From assembly GCA_963970005.1 (NCBI GenBank), contig CAXAMN010026683.1, positions 540,262 to 604,261 of the forward strand: a DNA stretch of 64,000 nucleotides, read 5' to 3'. The notes below the pieces were generated by a model that did no database searches, had not been told where the DNA came from, and worked only from the letters and a program-made list of their open reading frames with translations. Both the position numbers and the translations under genes were made by a program. Origin of the DNA: Durusdinium trenchii. Its lineage: Eukaryota; Sar; Dinophyceae; Suessiales; Symbiodiniaceae. Positions 10,912 to 18,317 of the stretch are shown here, piece after piece (the stretch's first letter is position 1; each line of letters starts with the position of its first letter).

Positions 10912-11426
10912 TGCGGGAGTACATCGAAAAGAAGTGTCCTTTGGGCGAGAACCGGTTTTTGACTCAGCAGGCCTATCTATGGAGCTGGGCCTGGGAGACA
11001 GGATTCCGACACAACAATGTGGAGCTCCTTTCTGCAGCGAGCCGAGGACTGCTGTTCATCGATCAAGCTGCAGGGGACCAAGGTCGGACTCACTTGGCCT
11101 GGTTACTCACGGGCTTGCCGGAACCACAGTTCAGCATCACCCAAAGAAACAGATCTCGCCATTCACTGACACCGTTCAGCCGGTTAGCATCAGCCAATTG
11201 GATTGGGGCCAACGTGGCATTTCTCAAAGACTTGGATTTTTTTGCAGACAAAGATCCATGCCACCGGCAAGACGCAAAAGGAGGGGGACAAAGAGCAGGG
11301 CGACGAAGGCGACAGGCCAAAGAAAGGCCCATGGAAGAAAAAGAAGAAGAAGGAGGAGCAGGAGCAAAGCTAGCAGCTGCTGATGCACAAGCCTCCCAGC
11401 TAGCTCCTGGCCTCAGCACCCCTTAG
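10911..11426 (+). CDS. Gag-like C-terminal ORF 4 of element 1
   Basis: 171 residues from ATG 10911. It begins MREYIEKKCPLGENRFL and continues with an aromatic-rich ordered region (AYLWSWAWETGFRHNN). The tail from about residue 122 is very basic (RAGRRRRQAKERP), then acidic, as in nucleic-acid-binding gag tails without zinc knuckles. The same frame is open upstream of 10911, but there it overlaps ORF 3 and is taken as shadow. It ends at TAG 11424-11426; after that one codon the frame stays open into the reverse transcriptase, so stop readthrough or reinitiation could supply pol. Confidence 0.5.
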   Translation: MREYIEKKCPLGENRFLTQQAYLWSWAWETGFRHNNVELLSAASRGLLFIDQAAGDQGRTHLAWLLTGLPEPQFSITQRNRSRHSLTPFSRLASANWIGANVAFLKDLDFFADKDPCHRQDAKGGGQRAGRRRRQAKERPMEEKEEEGGAGAKLAAADAQASQLAPGLSTP

Positions 11427-13661
11427 CCGAGCTCTTCTTCGCCAGAACGGAGGGATTGTCTCCCTACCGTTGATCACGGTCGGGGGGTGCGAAAGGCCGG
11501 TGGAGCACAGCCTTCCAAAAGGGAGGATAGCAGTGCAGCTCCGCAATGCTCCGGGTCGATGAAAGAGGGAAGGTGGCTGGAAGATATGATTGGGGGCTTT
11601 GAACCTCGGCTCCCAAGTGGCACCTTCCCGGAGGGAATTCAATGCAGTGAGTTGATGGCGGCAGTTCTCAAAGCTGCCAGGTCTTGCGCAGGCCTTAGCC
11701 ATTTTTTCAACCGTAGTTTGCAACCAGGTCGCACCGATCTGGCTCCTGGCCGTCTCAGGAGCGATGTTTGGCCCTGTCCCCCCCCTCGGTGGGGTAGATG
11801 GACACAGCCTAGCTCTCTTTCTCCTCGCCGACGGAGGCGAGTCCGGTTCCTGGAGGTGAGGGCCCTTTGTTTGCAGCACTTGATCATCAGCCTTAACTGG
11901 CTAGCGTTAGGATGCTGTAGATCACCTCCAGATCATGCCCGGGTTGGTTACCCTATGACGGCGGCTCAGCATGAAACAGTCGAGAGGCTTGAGGATTTGG
12001 TCGACTACTTTTTGAAAGCCGACCGAGTGACCGCTGAGAGCTTGGGGCGAGCCGGAGAGAAGCTGAGCAGATTGAGTGCACTTTCTTTTTCTTTACGGGA
12101 TGCCTCACGGTCTTTTGATTTTGATGACATCTCTAGTTTTTTAACCACCATCCAGAAGTCTTTTGATTCATACTCCAAACCTTCGTGTTCACACCACAGA
12201 CCAACCAAGCACAATACAGAGTCCGAACAGTCCGAGCTCGCTAGCAGTCAAGCTCGACCCTTGGAGCCTCGTGTCAAAGTTTCTTCAAGTGCCTGCACGG
12301 CAAAGCCCGTGATAGCAGAACGTATCAAGTGGAAGCTGGCCCCGTCGTTTGACCCAAGACCCTATCTGACAGACGAAGTTGTTTTGAAGGCATTTGAGGA
12401 TCCTGACGTGCTGCGACGGCCTGAGCACACCTGGCCTAAACTTCCGAGAGCAAAAGTTCATGCCAGCAGGAATGAAGTGCTTTCTTTGGCTCGCAAGTGG
12501 GACGAGCTTGGAGCTTGCAGACTGGTTTGCTGCAATCAGGTTAAGACCATTGAGACAGTGGGTATTTTTGCTGTTCCAAAAGACGAAACGTATGACAGAC
12601 TCATCTTGAATCCAGCTGTGGTTAATTCAAGGAGTTATCCATATGCTAGGTTCACAAAGACCATTGCACCTGGGTACCTCATCTCCATGATCCAGTTGGC
12701 TGACAATGAGCACCTCCTATGTTCCTCCGATGACTTGTGCGAGTTTTACTATACCTTTAAGGTGTCGAGCAAGCGTGCCCAGAGAAATGCAATTGGAGTC
12801 CCCTTCAAGGCAAGTGAGTTGTCTCATCTCTCTTGTTTCGATGCGCAGCAGCACACTGGGGATCTTTATATTTGTCTTGGCACGCTTGCAATGGGCGACG
12901 CCCTGGCCGTGGAGATCGCACAACAGTCGCACATAAACCTGTTGAGGACAAGGGCCGGATGTATGCAGCCTAATGAATGTTTGCAGTACAGACATGCTAT
13001 ACCCCGTGGTCCTTTTTACGAACTTCTTACCATAGATGATCATATTGGACTTCAGAAAGTTATACCAGCTTTAAAGGACACCCCTCAGTTTTCTCGTGAT
13101 GTTGAAGTGTTTTCAGCAGCCAACCGGGCCTACACAGATGTTGGATTGAGAGCACACCCTGGGAAGCGCCAGCGTCGGGAAACACGGGTCACTGTCCTTG
13201 GTGCTGAAGTTGATGGGGTGAGAGGCAGAGTTTCGGCTCCCAGAGGGAGGATCGTGACACTCTGCTTCATCACAGCAGTCTTGGTGAAGAAGGGTATGGC
13301 CACTAGGAAACTGCTTCAAGGGTTGATAGGTTGTTGGACTCACATTTGTTTGTTCAGGCGTCCTTCTTTTGCCATCCTGGATAAAGTTTACAACGAAGGG
13401 TCCGCCCTACCCGAGGACACCGTGTTCAAGATGTCAAAGCAATGCAAGCTTGAGCTAACTTTGTTGAGTTTGATCGCCCCCGCCATACAGACAGACATGC
13501 GGACAGCAGCAGCTCCATATTTGTTTATGATGGACGCGTCCCCCTTTGGTGGGCAATCTGTCGTGCCGCCATGCCAACAGTTGCAGTCGAAGAACTGTGG
13601 AGGCACTCGGAACAGCGGGGCTTTTACACAAAGCTGCAGCAGGGTCCGGGTATGGTTTTGA
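11427..13661 (+). CDS. Reverse transcriptase and first part of RNase H, element 1
   Basis: The frame is open from just after the gag TAG; the first in-frame ATG is 11559 (about 700 codons). Numbered from that ATG, the N-terminal 250 residues are Ser-rich and unassigned. The RT fingers start near GACRLVCCNQVK and TVGIFAVPKDETYDRLILNP. Motif A is CSSDDLCEFYYTF (Asp pair at 12729-12734, residue 391), motif B is LAMGDALAVE (residue 445), and motif C is LTIDDHIG (Asp pair at 13035-13040, residue 493), the catalytic pair in a TIDD variant of YxDD. The thumb has VLGAEVDG. MMDAS at 13527-13541 (Asp at 13533) is the first RNase H acidic residue. After the five-C run 13540-13544 the protein continues in the −1 frame; from there to 13661 this frame is probably off-track. 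Confidence 0.8.
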   Translation, partial: PSSSSPERRDCLPTVDHGRGVRKAGGAQPSKREDSSAAPQCSGSMKEGRWLEDMIGGFEPRLPSGTFPEGIQCSELMAAVLKAARSCAGLSHFFNRSLQPGRTDLAPGRLRSDVWPCPPPRWGRWTQPSSLSPRRRRRVRFLEVRALCLQHLIISLNWLALGCCRSPPDHARVGYPMTAAQHETVERLEDLVDYFLKADRVTAESLGRAGEKLSRLSALSFSLRDASRSFDFDDISSFLTTIQKSFDSYSKPSCSHHRPTKHNTESEQSELASSQARPLEPRVKVSSSACTAKPVIAERIKWKLAPSFDPRPYLTDEVVLKAFEDPDVLRRPEHTWPKLPRAKVHASRNEVLSLARKWDELGACRLVCCNQVKTIETVGIFAVPKDETYDRLILNPAVVNSRSYPYARFTKTIAPGYLISMIQLADNEHLLCSSDDLCEFYYTFKVSSKRAQRNAIGVPFKASELSHLSCFDAQQHTGDLYICLGTLAMGDALAVEIAQQSHINLLRTRAGCMQPNECLQYRHAIPRGPFYELLTIDDHIGLQKVIPALKDTPQFSRDVEVFSAANRAYTDVGLRAHPGKRQRRETRVTVLGAEVDGVRGRVSAPRGRIVTLCFITAVLVKKGMATRKLLQGLIGCWTHICLFRRPSFAILDKVYNEGSALPEDTVFKMSKQCKLELTLLSLIAPAIQTDMRTAAAPYLFMMDASPFGGQSVVPPCQQLQSKNCGGTRNSGAFTQSCSRVRVWF

Positions 13662-14425
13662 GGGAGTTGGGCCTGGAGCATGAGGAATGTTTCGGGTCAC
13701 CTTCAAGCGACAGGGTTTCTACACCCGCACCTCTTCCTGCGAAGTTTTCACGCTTGCTTCGAGACCGCACTATTGTTTTCGACTGCATCGAGCTGTTTGC
13801 AGGTTTTGGAAATTGGAGCAAGAGCCATGCTGCCAATGGCCTTCGGGTGCATCCAGGCATCGAGAGATCTGCCACGGGACGCGGCTATGGTGACCTCCTA
13901 GACGATGACACGTTCCGTGAACTTGCAAAGCTAGCGTATTCAGGTTCGATCAAAGAGTGGCACGCAGGGCCACCCTGTTGGTCCTTTGGAACGCTCAGAC
14001 GGCCAAGACTAAGGTCGAAAGAGTTCCCTGCTGGTTTTGTGATAAACGAACCCAAGACACAGGAGCAGACCCGACTTGCAGTGAGGACAGCATTGCTTCT
14101 TTTCTTAGCAATTAGTTCTGGTTGTTTTATCTCCGTTGAACAACCTGGCAGTTCAGTGATGTTTTGTCTTGACATTTTTGCAAGGTTGTTGCAGGCTGGC
14201 TGTCAGATAACTAAGTTTTGTTTTTTGCAGCTACGGATCAGCCTTCCAGAAGCCAAGCAAGTGGCTGCACAACAAACCATGGTACACTGGTTTAGGTGGC
14301 CGTTGCACATGTCCGTACAAAAACAATCACTTTACTGTTCAAGGGAGCTTTACACGAGCAACCATCAGCTTGTTCAACTCCCGCTGTCGTCCTTCAAGTT
14401 TCAAAGTATATGGCAAAGAACCTAA
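13545..14425 (+). CDS. C5-methyltransferase-like domain inside element 1 pol
   Basis: This is the −1 frame; the first ATG is 13571. It begins with VEELWRHSEQRGFYTKL, then the AdoMet-binding motif I ELFAGFGNWS (13790-13819). Motif IV is AGPPCWSFG, with the Pro-Cys nucleophile at 13973-13978, and a SVEQP segment sits where motif VI (ENV) would be. Motif order fits the m5C methyltransferase fold, but ENV is changed to EQP and no clear target-recognition QxRxR was found, so activity is uncertain. The reading is convincing to about 14225 (TKFCF). At the six-T run 14221-14226 it shifts +1 into the next frame; the remainder to 14425 is off-frame. The domain lies between the first and second catalytic residues of RNase H. 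Confidence 0.65.
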
Positions 14426-16112
14426 GGTTGGCGAAGCTATGAGTTCTTTTTCCGCTGGCTACCCTCTGCCTCTGTGTCAGGCAATGGCAGCTGGAAGCCT
14501 CCTGGCCCACCGAGCGGCTGCAGAGGGAGAGACTCAGAGCCTGAGACGTGAACTTGAGGAAACTGCTGAGAATTCGTGCTTGGAGTGGGAGCGCCCGTGG
14601 TTCGACGATCCGGAGTGGGTCGAGGACATCTGTGAATCTCAGCATTTTAAGGAGTTGTTTCGATATCATTTCAAACAGACTGGTCACATCAATGTTCTTG
14701 AATGTCGTGTTTACAAGAGTTTTTTGAAACACGCTGCAAAAGCACACGCTCGACAGCGTCTCGTCACACTTCTGGACAGTCGTGTAACAATGGGAGCAGT
14801 CGCAAAGGGGCGCAGCAGCAGCAAAGCCCTGAGTCGTGTGTTAAGGACATCATTGTGTTATGTTCTTGGTGGCTCACTTTACCCCGGTTCTTTACACTGC
14901 AGGTCAAAGTGGAACAGGGCCGACGGGCCCTCCCGAGACAGGGAGGTTGAAGGGCCCACTCGGAATGAGCCCCCTTGGTTGACACAGTTGAAAGTTGGAA
15001 ACTTCGTTCTGTTTGATCAGATGGTTTCTTCAGCTGCCTGGATCCGACCAATTGGTCGTTGGATCCGCTTGTTACTTTTGTTGGCAGGTGACGTCGAGGA
15101 GAACCCTGGTCCTGTGCGTGTTGGAGCAGGTGCTCCTAGGGGTGATTTGAACCTGTTGGGCGGGTTTGCGCGGACGACCTCAGACAGGATGGCAAAGTGC
15201 CTCCGAGCGTTTGAAGACTGGTGTGGGCAGACCGTCAATCTGTCCCTTGCACAAGTTCTTGAGAACGTTGAGACGGCAAACTTAGCTTTGAAAGCCTATG
15301 GGATGCACTTGTTTAAGCAGGGCTCTCCCAGGTATTTACTTGTTTATGCAATCACCTCAGTGCAGCAGCTGAGACCAGAGTTTAGACGTCAACTTTGCGG
15401 GGCTTGGCAAGTGGACAAGCGTTGGCAGATGGAGGAGCCCGGCCAATGTCGAGCGGTGCTCTCTGCACCAGTGCTGCGTGCAATTCTTGCTTTGGCTTTG
15501 ATGTGGGATTGGTACGCCTTCGCGGGCATTGTTTCTCTTGGCTTTGGCTGTATGCTCCACCCAAACGAGTTTTTGAATTTGATTCGGAAAGATCTTGTCT
15601 TTCCGGAAGACACGTTGATGGAGCAACACATGATCTATGTTTTCATTCGCAACCCAAAGACAGCTCGGTTCGCCCGACGTCAGCATTCTCGTTTGGACGA
15701 TCCGTCGCTTCAGTTCTTGGTCCGTTGCGTGTTCAGACATTTAAGCCTGGAGGACAGACTCTTTCCCGCCTCTGTTGCAGCCTTTAGGAGGCAATGGAAC
15801 TCGCTTCTCGACCGTCTTGGGGTTCCCCGTCGACAGTCTGAGGGCGGCGCGACACCGGGAACCCTTCGAGGTTCGGGAGCTACACATGAATATCTGCAGT
15901 CAGCTGACATTGTGTCGATTCAGTGGAAAGGACGCTGGAGCCAAATCAAAACTTTAGAACATTACATCCAAGAGGTTGGAGCACAGTTGTTCTTATTTAA
16001 CTTGAGTGCAACAGCGCGCCAGCGGACTCAGTTCTTGAGTGACCACCTCCCTGTCGCACTTCAGCACCACTTCCCGAAGGAATTTTCACGATTTTGCAAT
16101 GCAGAACAGTAG
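14226..16112 (+). CDS. Pol continuation: end of methyltransferase, RNase H, 2A, tyrosine recombinase
   Basis: This frame continues the protein after the T-run (FQKPSKWLHNKPWYTGLGG, then VYGKEPKVGEAM). RNase H resumes with HINVLECRVYKSFLK (Glu at 14700), TLLDSRVTMGAVAKG (Asp at 14775) and NRADGPSR (Asp at 14922). A hydrophobic LLLLLAG then leads into DVEENPGP (15090-15113), a complete 2A consensus. The 333 residues after the skip site form the tyrosine recombinase: a SAM-like N-terminal domain from FARTTSDRMAKCLRAFEDW, then LRGSGATHEY with Arg at 15867-15869, GRWSQ, and EHYIQE with the candidate Tyr at 15963-15965. Where the first catalytic Arg is expected the sequence reads GCMLHPNEF, without Arg. 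It ends at TAG 16110. Confidence 0.78.
   Translation, partial: CSYGSAFQKPSKWLHNKPWYTGLGGRCTCPYKNNHFTVQGSFTRATISLFNSRCRPSSFKVYGKEPKVGEAMSSFSAGYPLPLCQAMAAGSLLAHRAAAEGETQSLRRELEETAENSCLEWERPWFDDPEWVEDICESQHFKELFRYHFKQTGHINVLECRVYKSFLKHAAKAHARQRLVTLLDSRVTMGAVAKGRSSSKALSRVLRTSLCYVLGGSLYPGSLHCRSKWNRADGPSRDREVEGPTRNEPPWLTQLKVGNFVLFDQMVSSAAWIRPIGRWIRLLLLLAGDVEENPGPVRVGAGAPRGDLNLLGGFARTTSDRMAKCLRAFEDWCGQTVNLSLAQVLENVETANLALKAYGMHLFKQGSPRYLLVYAITSVQQLRPEFRRQLCGAWQVDKRWQMEEPGQCRAVLSAPVLRAILALALMWDWYAFAGIVSLGFGCMLHPNEFLNLIRKDLVFPEDTLMEQHMIYVFIRNPKTARFARRQHSRLDDPSLQFLVRCVFRHLSLEDRLFPASVAAFRRQWNSLLDRLGVPRRQSEGGATPGTLRGSGATHEYLQSADIVSIQWKGRWSQIKTLEHYIQEVGAQLFLFNLSATARQRTQFLSDHLPVALQHHFPKEFSRFCNAEQ
15057..15113 (+). 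other. 2A ribosome-skipping motif
   Basis: In frame within pol, an Arg/Ile/Leu-rich hydrophobic run ends LLLLLAG and is followed by DVEENPGP. This meets the DxExNPGP consensus, with skipping between the last Gly and Pro (Pro codon 15111-15113). It separates the RNase H domain from the recombinase, so each would be made as its own protein without a protease. Confidence 0.85.
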
Positions 16113-16165
16113 GATTGGAATGCGGCCGTTGTTTACATTGCTTGATTTCATTGTGGAGCATTGTC

Positions 16166-16387
16166 NNNNNNNNNNNNNNNNNNNNNNNNNNNNNNNNNNN
16201 NNNNNNNNNNNNNNNNNNNNNNNNNNNNNNNNNNNNNNNNNNNNNNNNNNNNNNNNNNNNNNNNNNNNNNNNNNNNNNNNNNNNNNNNNNNNNNNNNNNN
16301 NNNNNNNNNNNNNNNNNNNNNNNNNNNNNNNNNNNNNNNNNNNNNNNNNNNNNNNNNNNNNNNNNNNNNNNNNNNNNNNNNNNNNNN
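16166..16387. other. Assembly gap (222 N)
   Basis: Run of N directly downstream of the recombinase ORF. It hides the right terminus of element 1 and the start of the 14-bp repeat array. Confidence 0.99.
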
Positions 16388-16477
16388 CATCATACACCAC
16401 TCATCATACACCACTCATCATACACCACTCATCACACACCACTGATCACACACCACTCATCATACCACTCATACACC
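16388..16477 (+). repeat. 14-bp tandem repeat CATCATACACCACT
   Basis: About six near-perfect copies of CATCATACACCACT run out of the gap, some with CATCACACACCACT. The same unit recurs at 18250-18317, on the other side of the minisatellite block. Confidence 0.9.
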
Positions 16478-16499
16478 AGCTCTGGTTTCAACAGCTCAA

Positions 16500-17488
16500 G
16501 CTCCAGGCAACTCCAGCTCCAGGTGCAGATTGCGTGGCAGGTGCAGCACTTTGTGTACCTCCATGTGCAGATTTCCTGGCAGGCACAGCACTTTGGGAAC
16601 CTCCATGTGCAGATGTCGTGGCAGGTGCAGCAGGCACAGCACCTTGTGCACCTCCATGTGCAGATTTCGTGGCAGGCGCAATACAAAATGCGTGTGGAGA
16701 GATAGCGAACGCACGAAATGCTGTATTTTTCAATGGAACCGATGGCTCCGAAGCTGGCAAGTCATGCTCGGATCATGGTCGGAATCGTCCGTCCATTGGG
16801 ATTAGAGTTTTCACTTGTTTCTTGAAGTGCAGATTTCGTGGCAGGTGCAGCACTTTGTGTACCTCCATGTGCAGATTTCCTGGCAGGCACAGCACTTTGG
16901 GAACCTCCATGTGCAGATGTCGTAGCAGGTGCAGCGCTTTGTGAACCTCCATGTGCAGATTTCGTAGCAGGCACAGCACTTTGTGCACCTCCATGTGCAG
17001 ATTTCGTGGCAGGCGCAATACAAAATGCGTTGTGGAGAGATAGCGAACGCACGAAATGCTGTATTTTTCGATGGAACCGATGGCTCCGAAGCTGGCAAGT
17101 CAAGGTTTGCGGAACGACGGGTGCGAGACGGTCTCGGGTCATGCTCGGATCATGGTCGGAATCGTCCGTCCATTGGGATTAGAGTTTTTCACTTGTTTCT
17201 TGAAGTGCAGATTTCGTGGCAGGTGCAGCACTTTGTGAACCTCCATGTGCAGATTTCGTGGCAGGTGCAGCACTTTGTGTACCTCCACGCGCAGATTTCC
17301 TGGCAGGCACAGCACTTTGGGAACCTCCATGTGCAGATTTCGTGGCAGGTGCAGCACTTTGTGAACCTCCATGTGCAGATTTCTGCGCAGGCGCAGCACT
17401 TTGTGAGCGTCGAGGTGCAGATTTCGTGGCAGGCGCAGCACTTTGTGAACCTCCATGGGCAGATTTCGTGGCAGGCACAGCATCTGGG
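16500..17488 (+). repeat. 42-bp minisatellite in duplicated blocks
   Basis: The unit is 42 bases, including CTCCATGTGCAGATTTC, GTGGCAGG and CAGCACTTTG, with variant positions. The length is a multiple of three and lacks stops, so several frames are open. Units fall in three blocks joined by a linker (GATAGCGAACGCACGAAATG onward) found at 16676-16846 and again at 17018-17222. The second linker has an extra 39 bases at 17103-17141, with GTCA at both ends. One frame gives a 14-residue PPCADFVAGAALCE-like repeat; whether it is translated cannot be told. Confidence 0.85.
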
Positions 17489-18082
17489 GAGCTGGAAGCT
17501 GAGAACTGGTGACTTTGTAGTACAACTTTAGTACGCGGAGCAATCTGTGAGCTGGAAGCTGAGAACTGGCGACTTTGTAGTACAACTTTAGTGCGCGGAG
17601 TATCTGGTGAGCTGGACGATGAGAACTGGCGACTTTGTAGTACAACTTTAGTACGCGGAGTATCTGTGGAGCTGGAAGCTGAGAACTGGCGACTTTCTAG
17701 TACAACTTTAGTACGCGGAGCAATCTGTAGAGCTGGAAGCTGAGAACTGGCGACTTTGTAGTACAACTTTAGTACGCGGAGCAATCTGTGAGCTGGAAGC
17801 TGAGAACTGGCGACTTTGTAGTACAACTTTAGTGCGCGGAGCAATCTGTAGAGCTGGACGATGAGAATTGGCGACTTTGTAGTACAACTTTAGTACGCGG
17901 AGTATCTGTGGAGCTGGAAGCTGAGAACTGGCGACTTTCTAGTACAACTTTAGCACGCGGAACAGCCTGTGGAGCTGGAAGCTGAGAACTCGCGACTTTC
18001 TAGTACAACTTTAGCACGCGGAACAACCTGTGGAGCTGGAAGCTGAGAACTGGCCACTTTGTAGTACAAGTGTAGTACGCGG
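17488..18082 (+). repeat. 60/61-bp tandem repeat
   Basis: About ten copies of a 60-61 base unit containing GAGCTGGAAGCTGAGAACTG, GCGACTTT, TAGTACAACTTTAG and CGCGGAG. Copies differ by small substitutions and one-base length changes. Long minus-strand ORFs through it are repeat artefacts. Confidence 0.9.
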
Positions 18083-18084
18083 AG

Positions 18085-18178
18085 GAGTCATCTCTCGCTG
18101 CTGAGTCAGCTCTCGCTGCTGTGAGTCATCTCACTCGCGACTGAGTCATCTCTCGCTGCTGAGTCATCTCTCGCGGCG
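18085..18178 (+). repeat. GAGTCATCTCTCGCTGCT short tandem repeat
   Basis: Five or so degenerate copies of an 18-20 base unit, GAGTCATCTCTCGCTGCT, directly after the 60-bp array. Confidence 0.75.
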
Positions 18179-18249
18179 TGCAGGTTTGGCACAGTTCATA
18201 CTGATAGTACTTGGTTGCATTTATGCAGGACACGACATTCAACTGCTGG

Positions 18250-18317
18250 TCAATACACCACTCATCATACACCACTCGTCATACACCACTCATCATATAC
18301 ACCACTCGTCATACACC
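18250..18317 (+). repeat. 14-bp tandem repeat, second array
   Basis: Four to five copies of the ACACCACTCATCAT / CGTCAT unit seen at 16388, again ending next to unique sequence. Confidence 0.85.

Larger units (their letters stand above)
8751..16112 (+). mobile_element. DIRS-like tyrosine-recombinase retroelement (element 1)
   Basis: This is one plus-strand unit in the order: small membrane ORF, gag-like ORFs, reverse transcriptase, RNase H first Asp, C5-methyltransferase-like domain, rest of RNase H, 2A motif, tyrosine recombinase. No integrase or aspartic protease was seen. The RT plus YR combination defines DIRS-like elements. The borders given are the coding limits; the termini are not determined, because the right flank runs into a 222-base gap. 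ORF changes are all −1 in the gag region. One −1 and one +1 break at homopolymers split what looks like an originally continuous pol frame. The copy is therefore close to intact but probably not functional as assembled, unless the breaks are assembly errors. Confidence 0.82.

Noticed and set aside
14211..14230. Possible 3' splice site (T-rich tract then GCAG)
   Set aside because: It looks like an acceptor, but protein similarity is continuous on both sides with only a one-base shift, so a homopolymer indel is simpler.
16039..17844. ORFs of 100-300 codons around the gap and minisatellites
   Set aside because: They cross a run of N or repeats whose length is a multiple of three; open in most frames.
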